Shown piece by piece: positions 7,806-13,423 of a stretch of 13,423 nucleotides of DNA. Each line of letters opens with the position of its first letter. Position 1 is the first letter of the stretch. Made by a program: the position numbers and the translations under genes. Source of the stretch: an uncultured Bacteroidales bacterium (lineage in GTDB: Bacteria; Bacteroidota; Bacteroidia; Bacteroidales; WCHB1-69); assembly GCA_937892025.1 (NCBI GenBank), contig CALAVA010000320.1:1-13423 (forward strand), read 5' to 3'. The notes beneath the pieces are model-generated. The model had not been told where the DNA came from. It made no database searches and was given only the letters and a program-made list of their open reading frames with translations.

Positions 7806-8597
7806 TTAAATGGCAACATCTGCTTTTATGTGCGGATGTGCCTGATAATCAATTAAAGTAAAGTCCTCATATTGAAATTCAAAAATATTTTTCACATTTT
7901 TGTTCAATTGCATTTTGGGCAAAGGAAAAGGAGTTCTTTCAACTTGTAGTTTGGCTTGTTCTATGTGATTGCTATATAAATGCAAGTCCCCAAAAGTATG
8001 TACAAAATCCTTAGCCTTAAGACCTGTTACTTGTGCAATCATCAAAGTAAGCAAAGCGTATGAGGCGATGTTGAAAGGTACGCCCAAAAAAGCATCAGCA
8101 GAACGTTGATACAATTGACAAGACAACTCTCCATCGCACACATAAAATTGAAACAACACATGACAAGGAGCCAATCGCATCAGCGGCAAATCACCCACAT
8201 TCCAACTGCAAACCAATAATCTCCTTGAATCAGGATTTTTGTTTATCTCTTCTATTAAATTGCTGATTTGGTCAATCGCTCCATCTTTTGCGGTCCATTT
8301 TCTCCATTGATGTCCATAAACCGGTCCCAAATCTCCATGCTCATCTGCCCACTCATCCCAAATACTTACCTTATTATCATGCAAATATTTTATATTGGTG
8401 TCGCCTTGGAGAAACCACAATAATTCATAAATAATAGATTTAAGATGCAATTTTTTTGTTGTCAACAAAGGAAAACCTTCTTGCAGATTGAATCTTGTTT
8501 GATAGCCAAAAACGCTATACGTACCAACACCTGTCCTGTCGGCCTTATAATGTCCATTCGCTAAAATATGATGCAATAAATCTATATATTGTTTCAT
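7806..8597 (-). CDS. thyA: Thymidylate synthase ThyA
   Basis: Converts dUMP and 5,10-methylene-THF to dTMP and dihydrofolate in the cytosol. The 263-residue product aligns along its whole length with the E. coli enzyme from MKQYIDLLHH to the C-terminal IKADVAI. Catalytic Cys145 lies in LAPCHVLFQF; dUMP phosphate-binding arginines are Arg21 (ADRTG) and Arg125-Arg126 (DSRR); the WDEWADEHGDLGPVYG block is at 80-95. I chose the ATG at 8597 rather than the in-frame ATG at 8624, because it matches the family N-terminus and because the predicted transcription start near 8634 would leave almost no leader for the longer form. No dihydrofolate reductase gene is adjacent, unlike many thyA loci. It is followed after 30 bases by the stress protein gene. 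Confidence 0.98.
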   Translation of the reverse strand: MKQYIDLLHHILANGHYKADRTGVGTYSVFGYQTRFNLQEGFPLLTTKKLHLKSIIYELLWFLQGDTNIKYLHDNKVSIWDEWADEHGDLGPVYGHQWRKWTAKDGAIDQISNLIEEINKNPDSRRLLVCSWNVGDLPLMRLAPCHVLFQFYVCDGELSCQLYQRSADAFLGVPFNIASYALLTLMIAQVTGLKAKDFVHTFGDLHLYSNHIEQAKLQVERTPFPLPKMQLNKNVKNIFEFQYEDFTLIDYQAHPHIKADVAI

Positions 8598-8614
8598 CGT
8601 TTGATACAAATTTT

Positions 8615-8631
8615 GGAAAACCAAATTTTCC
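8615..8631 (-). promoter_or_regulatory. Short inverted repeat in the thyA 5' leader
   Basis: GGAAAA (8615-8620) and TTTTCC (8626-8631) face each other across 5 bases. On the minus strand this would be a small hairpin at the very 5' end of the thyA mRNA, 17 bases before the ATG. It could be an mRNA stabiliser, an operator, or chance in A/T-rich DNA. Confidence 0.35.
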
Positions 8632-8639
8632 TATTTTTG
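8632..8639 (+). promoter_or_regulatory. Possible + strand Bacteroidota promoter (-7 element)
   Basis: TATTTTTG fits the Bacteroidota -7 consensus TAnnTTTG. A TTTG that could serve as the -33 element is at 8612-8615, with a 16-base spacer that is slightly short. It is the only candidate I found that would explain a + strand transcript reaching the terminator at 8804-8830. Such an octamer is expected by chance every 1-2 kb at this base composition, so the call is tentative. Confidence 0.4.
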
Positions 8640-8647
8640 CAAAGATA
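8640..8647 (-). promoter_or_regulatory. thyA: Probable thyA promoter (-7 element)
   Basis: Read on the minus strand, 8647-8640 is TATCTTTG, an exact match to the Bacteroidota -7 consensus TAnnTTTG. It would start transcription near 8634, about 36 bases before the thyA ATG. The upstream -33 region is A/T-rich without a clean TTTG. Confidence 0.65.
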
Positions 8648-8666
8648 CAATATTTTTTTAGAAAAG

Positions 8667-8715
8667 TAGCGACACATAAAAAATTATCGGATACTTAAAA
8701 AGTTTTAGCGGACAC
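8667..8715. repeat. Three imperfect direct repeats, consensus TAKCGGAYAC
   Basis: TAGCGACAC (8667-8675), TATCGGATAC (8685-8694) and TAGCGGACAC (8706-8715) begin 18 and 21 bases apart, each followed by an A-rich spacer. They sit 20 to 68 bases upstream of the thyA -7 element, so they could be regulator-binding sites. They would equally lie in the 5' half of the candidate small RNA, or could be the relic of a mobile-element end. Confidence 0.45.
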
Positions 8716-8731
8716 CAATAATAAGAAATCT

Positions 8732-8754
8732 CATTTGCATAGTTTGTGCAAATG
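8732..8754 (+). other. Perfect 8-bp stem-loop in the candidate small RNA
   Basis: CATTTGCA (8732-8739) and TGCAAATG (8747-8754) pair perfectly around a 7-base loop. There is no following T run, so it is not a terminator. It is the main internal secondary structure of the candidate RNA. Confidence 0.5.
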
Positions 8755-8803
8755 CCAAATTGAGAGAGTACGACCACAAAAAGGGTTCAATCTAAACGCA
8801 AGC

Positions 8804-8830
8804 AGGCTCCGAGTTCGGAGCTTTTTTCTT
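8804..8830 (+). terminator. Intrinsic terminator on the + strand without an upstream gene
   Basis: GCTCCG (8806-8811) pairs with CGGAGC (8816-8821), a G+C-rich stem with a 4-base loop that can close by one more A-T pair, followed at once by six T, then C and more T. On the minus strand no T tract follows, so it is specific to + strand transcription. The nearest + strand gene upstream ends more than 4 kb away, beyond several opposite-strand genes. Confidence 0.75.
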
Positions 8831-8843
8831 TTCTTCTATCGGC

Positions 8844-8881
8844 AAATAAAAAAAGAGATACCATTTCATGGTATCTCTTTT
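8844..8881 (-). terminator. Strong terminator of the ppi-pheS-DUF2723 transcript
   Basis: A perfect 14-bp inverted repeat has arms at 8851-8864 (AAAAGAGATACCAT) and 8868-8881, with a 3-base loop. Read on the minus strand the stem ends in a T-rich tract (TTTT then TTTATTT), 19 bases after the DUF2723 stop codon. Confidence 0.85.
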
Positions 8882-8900
8882 GAATGTTTACAAGTCAATA

Positions 8901-11900
8901 TTAGTTGTTAGCCATTGTTGGCGAGATTTTCTCCAACAGCATTTGAAAATCTTTTTGATAGGTCTGCAATTCTGGAATATGCAAAAAGTTATTGCATTGC
9001 TGATAAATTTCACTCAACAGTGAATTGTTACGATTATAATCATCGGCAACATAAGCAGCCTTATTCCCTTTGAATTTTGAATAGTAAGCATTGGTTAACA
9101 TCAATTGCTCTATACAATCATTATAAAGCACAATTCCTTTTCTTATTGCTTTGTCATTATTGCAAGCCACATAAGCACGAGCAAGTAGTATATCAAAATA
9201 ATCGTATGCAATAATATTTTGCGGGAAACACTCATACACCCTATCCAAGACGAGTTCTACCTTGTCTAATTTTTGTTCATTGAGTAGCGTTTCTATCAAT
9301 CTAAAATACATAATTTTGAAATTGGCAACCATTCTTGTATAATCTTGACTCAAGAAAATATCCTCACTTGCAAATTCTGTCAATTCAAATTTGTTCATCA
9401 AATTATCGTACAAGATATCGGAATCGACTCTTCCTACCATACGCCACATATTATCGTTATTGGTATAAATTGGCACCAAACGATACACCATACCTTCTGC
9501 TTGGAAATAGTTTTCTAATCCGAAGAAAGCATCCGCCCCTGTTGTAGCCACATAGCAAATAGGTCTTTCCCAATTGTTATTAGCCAAAATGTCCATCATG
9601 GCAATATATGCCTTGGTAATAACCTTCACCGTATCGGCACCATTAGCATAATAAATAGAGGTATTGGGCATGTTCCATACAATATTATCAACAATTTGGT
9701 CTGCCATATTTGCTGGCACTACACCATTGGCCAATACTTTTTCTTTATCCACTTTCATAAACAGAGCCGTAGTTGGGAGGTTTACTTCTCTTTTATTGTT
9801 TGCGGGTTTACAAATTTCTTGCATTACATTGACTATATTTTGTGGCATTTTCAATGAATTGCGTGCTATGAGCAAATCTCTCGTCCCCTGTTGATACATT
9901 TCTTTTGTCATGGTCATTTGCACAAGTTCTCCGTCATAGGCTTTGCGTTTCATTTGGTCTATATACCAATCCGTCCCCATTAATGACAAATTACAAATAC
10001 GAACATCTGTACGATAACCCTCTACTTCTTGCAAATACCAAAGTGGAAAAGTATCATTATCACCATTGGCAAACAATATAGCATTTTTGGGACAACTATC
10101 CAAATAGGCCTTGGCGATAGAACGAGTCAAATAGCGATGTGAACGGTCATGGTCGTCCCAATTTTGAGCACACAAAACGGTCGGAACACTCAAACAAACA
10201 ATGGTTGATAAAACGGCCGCCAAATTTCTATTCATATATTTTTCTATCAAGGCATATATGGCATATACGCCCAAACCTATCCACATGGAAAAAGCATAGA
10301 ACGATGCAGCAAAAGCATAATCCCGTTCTCGTGGCTGATAAGCATACATGTTCAAATAAACACCTATGGCAATACCCGTCATAATGAATAACATGAAAAC
10401 AACGCTCCAATTTTGTTTGTCTTTCATAAAATGAAAAACACAACCGATTATACCCAATAATAGGGGCAAGAAATAATAAGTATTTCTCCCCTTGTTTTTC
10501 ATGTGTTCTGGCATATCTTGGGGCCCCAACCGAGCCTCGTCTATAAAATTAATACCACTCAACCATTCTCCAGAGCGTTTGGTCCCAAAACCTTGGTCTA
10601 AAGTCTGGCGACCTACAAAATTCCACATGAAATACCGACCATACATATACCACATCTGATAATCAAAAAAGAATTTTAAATTTTCTCCAAATGTGGGAAT
10701 ATTAGGAACAGATTGCCCATTGACATATCTAACATCTGAACCGCTTATGCCTGCCCATATCTTATATTGACGAATATTGCTCTCGTCTCTATTGGACCAC
10801 ATACGAGGAAACAAAGTACAATCTTCACCATAATATACAGGAATGGAATTTTTACGTTCATCTGAAATGACATAGCGACCTTTTATTTGCATATTGCCAT
10901 ACTTGTCTTTGTTGTTTTCGATAAATTTTTCGGCATCACGCTTTTGATAAAACTGAATAATGTCCCCATAAATATCATTATATACAAGAAAATTTTTCAC
11001 ATAAACGGGATTCCCATCTTTATATTCTTTTACACGACTATTATAATATTGACCATAAACCAAAGGATTTGAACCATATTGATCCCGATTCAAATAAGCA
11101 AGCAAGGCCACTGCATCTTCCGGATTATTCTCATCTATTGGAGGATTGGCATTTGAGCGAATCGGTAACATCAAAAACGTGGAATAACCTATCAATAAAA
11201 AAGTAAAAGACAGCAATATAAGATTAAACAATGGTTTTTGTCTTTTTTCGGTATATAAAATACCCCATACCAATAATGCGGCTATCAACAAAAAATAGAC
11301 AATAGTTCCAACATTAAAACCCATGTGGAAAGCATTGGTGAACAATCTTTCAAATGAACCAGAATATTTTACTATCAAAGGTATTATACCCCACAATATA
11401 ACGCCTACCAAAGCAACTGAAATTAACAAGGCATAGATAAATCCCTTTGTGGAAGGTTTGAATTTACGAAAATAAACTATCAAACCCATAGCCGGAATGG
11501 TCAGCAAATTTAGCAAGTGTACCCCTATTGACAAACCTATTACAAAAAAGATGAATATAATCCATCTATATGAATAGTTTTTATCAGCAACAGCATCCCA
11601 TTTTAATATGGCCCAAAACACCAAAGCCGTACAGAATGAAGACATGGCATAAACCTCTCCTTCCACCGCTGAAAACCAAAATGTATCAGTGAATGTATAG
11701 GCTAATGAACCCACCAAAGCACTCCCCAATACAGCAATAGCCTTAGCATTCGTAAATTCTCCATTATTGACAGTCGCCAATTTTTTACCCAACATGGTTA
11801 ATGTCCAAAAAAGAAACAATATGGTAAAACCACTACACAAGGCAGACATTGCATTGATACAATATGCAACTTTGGTTACATCACCATGAGCTAATAAACT

Positions 11901-12095
11901 AAACAAACGACCTATCAACTGAAAAGTTGGTGCTCCAGGAGGGTGGCCTACCTGCAATTTATAAGTGGTAGCGATATACTCTCCACAATCCCAAAAACTT
12001 ACTGTAGGTTCAGCTGTTAATAAGTAAACCCCTGAGGCTATTATACAAACAACCCAACCTAATACATTGTTAATTGTTTTATAATGTTTCAACAT
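8901..12095 (-). CDS. DUF2723 family polytopic membrane protein, TMEM260-like protein O-mannosyltransferase candidate
   Basis: A 1064-residue protein whose N-terminal half is a GT-C-type membrane glycosyltransferase fold. The first loop after transmembrane segment 1 has SFWDCGEYIATTYKL (33-47) with the acidic pair Asp36/Glu39 expected to be catalytic, then HPPGAPTFQLIGRL (51-64). Further landmarks are SAVEGEVYAMSSF (142-154), GLSIGVHLLNLLTIPA (187-202) and PIRSNANPPIDENNP (311-325), with hydrophobic segments at about 11-28, 85-101, 120-135, 178-208, 218-243, 263-281, 289-310, 540-557, 562-581, 599-617 and 625-642. The large periplasmic part includes QPRERDYAFAASFY (587-600) and GDNDTFPLWYL (678-688); the last 130 residues look helical and repeat-like. 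Human TMEM260 in the same family is a protein O-mannosyltransferase, so a role in Bacteroidota protein O-glycosylation is a reasonable inference, not shown here. It lies 27 bases after pheS. Confidence 0.9.
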   Translation of the reverse strand: MLKHYKTINNVLGWVVCIIASGVYLLTAEPTVSFWDCGEYIATTYKLQVGHPPGAPTFQLIGRLFSLLAHGDVTKVAYCINAMSALCSGFTILFLFWTLTMLGKKLATVNNGEFTNAKAIAVLGSALVGSLAYTFTDTFWFSAVEGEVYAMSSFCTALVFWAILKWDAVADKNYSYRWIIFIFFVIGLSIGVHLLNLLTIPAMGLIVYFRKFKPSTKGFIYALLISVALVGVILWGIIPLIVKYSGSFERLFTNAFHMGFNVGTIVYFLLIAALLVWGILYTEKRQKPLFNLILLSFTFLLIGYSTFLMLPIRSNANPPIDENNPEDAVALLAYLNRDQYGSNPLVYGQYYNSRVKEYKDGNPVYVKNFLVYNDIYGDIIQFYQKRDAEKFIENNKDKYGNMQIKGRYVISDERKNSIPVYYGEDCTLFPRMWSNRDESNIRQYKIWAGISGSDVRYVNGQSVPNIPTFGENLKFFFDYQMWYMYGRYFMWNFVGRQTLDQGFGTKRSGEWLSGINFIDEARLGPQDMPEHMKNKGRNTYYFLPLLLGIIGCVFHFMKDKQNWSVVFMLFIMTGIAIGVYLNMYAYQPRERDYAFAASFYAFSMWIGLGVYAIYALIEKYMNRNLAAVLSTIVCLSVPTVLCAQNWDDHDRSHRYLTRSIAKAYLDSCPKNAILFANGDNDTFPLWYLQEVEGYRTDVRICNLSLMGTDWYIDQMKRKAYDGELVQMTMTKEMYQQGTRDLLIARNSLKMPQNIVNVMQEICKPANNKREVNLPTTALFMKVDKEKVLANGVVPANMADQIVDNIVWNMPNTSIYYANGADTVKVITKAYIAMMDILANNNWERPICYVATTGADAFFGLENYFQAEGMVYRLVPIYTNNDNMWRMVGRVDSDILYDNLMNKFELTEFASEDIFLSQDYTRMVANFKIMYFRLIETLLNEQKLDKVELVLDRVYECFPQNIIAYDYFDILLARAYVACNNDKAIRKGIVLYNDCIEQLMLTNAYYSKFKGNKAAYVADDYNRNNSLLSEIYQQCNNFLHIPELQTYQKDFQMLLEKISPTMANN

Positions 12096-12122
12096 ATATA
12101 ATAATTATTTGATAAAGTTCAT

Positions 12123-13142
12123 TTATATGGCTTCAAATTGTTTCAAAAAACGAATGTCATTTTCAAAGAAAAGACGAATATCTTTTGTTTTATATAATTG
12201 TTGGGTAATGCGTTCTACCCCCAAGCCAAAAGCAAAACCGCTATAGATTTCAGGGTCTATGCCCATATTTTTCAACACATTGGGATCAACCATTCCACAA
12301 CCCAAAATTTCAACCCATCCTGAATATTTGCAAAGATTACACCCCTCACCTCCACAAATATCACAAGAAATATCCATTTCGGCAGAAGGTTCTGTAAAAG
12401 GAAAATAAGATGGTCGCAATCTAATATTGACGTGCTTGCCAAACATTTCCTTCGCAAAATACAACAATGTTTGTTTCATGTCAGCAAAAGAAACGTTCTT
12501 ATCAATATACAAGCCTTCTATTTGATGAAAAATACAATGAGAACGAGCGGTTACAATTTCATTTCTGAACACTCTTCCCGGACAAACAACCCTAATCGGT
12601 GGTTTTTGATTCTCCATTACACGCACTTGTATGGACGAAGTGTGTGTACGCAATAGTACATCTGGGTCTTTCTCTACAAAGAAAGTGTCCTGCATATCTC
12701 TTGCTGGATGTTCTGGCGGAAAATTAAGTGCACTGAATACGTGCCAATCATCTTCTATTTCAGGCCCTTCTGCTACTGTAAATCCTATTTTAGCAAACAC
12801 ATCATAGATTTGCCTTGTAACCATAGATATGGGGTGCCTTGCTCCTATCTCCATGCTATTGACAGGACAAGACAAATCCATTTCTTTCACTTCTTGAAAA
12901 CTATTACTTGCCAATTGAGATTTCAAATCTTCTACTTTGGACAAGACCATATTTTTCAAAATATTCACATTCTGACCAAAAGTTTTTCTCTCTTCTATAG
13001 GAATGTTGCGAATATTATCAAAAAGGGTGGTCAATTCTCCTTTTTTACCTAAATATTTCAATCTAAAACGCTCCAACTCTTCCATAGAAGAAGAGGTGAA
13101 GGACTCTATTTCTTGTTTAAATTGTTCTAATTTATCACTCAT
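12123..13142 (-). CDS. pheS: Phenylalanyl-tRNA synthetase alpha subunit PheS
   Basis: Catalytic alpha chain of the alpha2-beta2 synthetase that charges tRNA-Phe in the cytosol. The 339-residue length is normal. Residues 1-85 form the N-terminal coiled-coil tRNA-binding arm, including LKYLGKKGELT (28-38). The class II core follows, with HPARDMQDTFFV (145-156), THTSSIQVRVM (167-177), motif 2 FRNEIVTARSHCIFHQIEG (192-210) and motif 3 GFAFGLGVERI (302-312). Ala304 is the residue of the Phe-pocket that matches Ala294 in E. coli. Residues 260-271 hold four cysteines spaced C-x2-C-x4-C-x2-C, as in other Bacteroidota PheS, a possible metal knuckle. The start ATG is one base after the stop of the preceding cyclophilin gene, indicating an operon. 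The beta-subunit gene pheT is not in the window, a common split in this phylum. Confidence 0.98.
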   Translation of the reverse strand: MSDKLEQFKQEIESFTSSSMEELERFRLKYLGKKGELTTLFDNIRNIPIEERKTFGQNVNILKNMVLSKVEDLKSQLASNSFQEVKEMDLSCPVNSMEIGARHPISMVTRQIYDVFAKIGFTVAEGPEIEDDWHVFSALNFPPEHPARDMQDTFFVEKDPDVLLRTHTSSIQVRVMENQKPPIRVVCPGRVFRNEIVTARSHCIFHQIEGLYIDKNVSFADMKQTLLYFAKEMFGKHVNIRLRPSYFPFTEPSAEMDISCDICGGEGCNLCKYSGWVEILGCGMVDPNVLKNMGIDPEIYSGFAFGLGVERITQQLYKTKDIRLFFENDIRFLKQFEAI

Positions 13143-13143
13143 A

Positions 13144-13423
13144 TTATTTCTTTACTATTTTCATGGAAATAATTCTCACGTCTTCTAAAGGGCGATTATT
13201 TCTATCTGTTTTCACATTAGCAATCTTATCTATCACCTCAAGCCCTTCAATAGTTTCCCCAAAGACAGTATAGGCCCCGTCTAAATATGGAGTTCCGTTC
13301 TCATTCTGCACCAAATAGAATTGCGAGCCAGAAGATTCTCTTTCAGGATTCACTTGGTCTGACATTCTTGCAGCTGCCAATGCCCCTTTCTTGTGGAACA
13401 GTTGTGGATAAACAAACTCAGCT
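13144..13423 (-). CDS. Cyclophilin-type peptidylprolyl isomerase (5' part beyond the window)
   Basis: Only the C-terminal 92 residues are present; the reading frame stays open to the window edge, starting AEFVYPQLFHKKGALAAAR. The core cyclophilin signatures are visible: GALAAARMSDQVNPERESSG, then SQFYLVQNENGTPYLDGAYTVFG, which carries the substrate-pocket SxQFY and the conserved YTVFGETIEGLEVIDKI strand-turn. The C-terminus PLEDVRIISMKIVKK is typical. It catalyses cis-trans isomerisation of prolyl bonds. Whether it is cytosolic or exported cannot be told without the N-terminus. A TTG and an ATG inside the visible part are not the start, because the conserved region extends upstream of them. 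The stop lies one base before the pheS ATG. Confidence 0.93.
   Translation of the reverse strand, partial: AEFVYPQLFHKKGALAAARMSDQVNPERESSGSQFYLVQNENGTPYLDGAYTVFGETIEGLEVIDKIANVKTDRNNRPLEDVRIISMKIVKK

Larger units (their letters stand above)
8645..8830 (+). ncRNA. Candidate small RNA between thyA and the DUF2723 gene (unclassified)
   Basis: About 185 bases on the plus strand run from a possible promoter (8632-8639) to a well-formed intrinsic terminator (8804-8830). No open reading frame of meaningful length lies between them; the ATG at 8752 is followed by a stop after two codons. Inside are three imperfect direct repeats (8667-8715), an 8-bp stem-loop (8732-8754) and a mostly unpaired stretch (8766-8803). 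I compared it by eye with tmRNA, SRP RNA, RNase P RNA and tRNA and saw none of their signatures. 6S RNA seems unlikely because the ends do not pair. The terminator is the best evidence; the 5' end is a guess. Confidence 0.45.

Noticed and set aside
8782..8821. A GGTTCAATC stretch resembling a tRNA T-loop, followed by a G+C hairpin.
   Set aside because: No acceptor, D or anticodon arms can be assembled around it, and the hairpin is an intrinsic terminator.
8640..8830. 6S RNA or SRP RNA in the intergenic region.
   Set aside because: The 5' and 3' ends do not pair as in 6S RNA, and the conserved SRP domain IV loop sequences are absent.
8667..8881. Relic insertion sequence or MITE suggested by the repeats and the 14-bp inverted repeat.
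   Set aside because: I see no matching terminal inverted repeats, target duplication or transposase fragment; the 14-bp repeat is better explained as the terminator of the upstream operon.

Overview
The window is an AT-rich (roughly one-third G+C by eye) chromosomal segment from a member of the phylum Bacteroidota, most likely order Bacteroidales. The evidence is the set of Bacteroidota-restricted or Bacteroidota-enriched families (DUF4301, DUF4837, and a DUF2723 O-mannosyltransferase-like protein of about 1,060 residues), a promoter element of the form TAnnTTTG, and weak or absent Shine-Dalgarno sequences. No phage, insertion sequence, CRISPR array, tRNA or rRNA was recognised.

Layout. Positions 37-4378 (+) hold folD, a DUF4301 protein, a DUF2156 protein and an Eis-like GNAT acetyltransferase. 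The last three overlap by 14 and 4 bases and look translationally coupled. Positions 4375-6853 (-) hold two exported proteins: a predicted beta-rich secreted protein of unknown function and a DUF4837 lipoprotein, which overlap by 23 bases. The + and - blocks meet tail to tail with overlapping stop codons at 4375-4378. Positions 6918-8597 (-) hold thyA followed by a two-domain universal stress protein, with a terminator-like hairpin after the latter. Positions 8598-8900 are non-coding but full of signals: a thyA promoter, a possible divergent + strand promoter abutting it, three imperfect direct repeats, an 8-bp stem-loop, a + strand intrinsic terminator with no gene in front of it, and a strong - strand terminator. 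Positions 8901-13423 (-) hold a tight group read as cyclophilin-type peptidylprolyl isomerase (5' part outside the window), pheS, then the large DUF2723 membrane protein.

How the genes work together. FolD makes 5,10-methylene-tetrahydrofolate, which ThyA consumes to make dTMP, so both ends of that step are present although in separate transcription units. PheS is half of phenylalanyl-tRNA synthetase; pheT is not in the window. The cyclophilin and the DUF2723 protein both relate to exported or folded proteins, but their link to pheS is probably just shared transcription.

Most of the window is ordinary housekeeping. The two items most worth attention are a candidate unannotated small RNA on the + strand between thyA and the DUF2723 gene, and the recognition that the DUF4301 protein carries the active-site landmarks of a UDP-sugar pyrophosphorylase-type nucleotidyltransferase.
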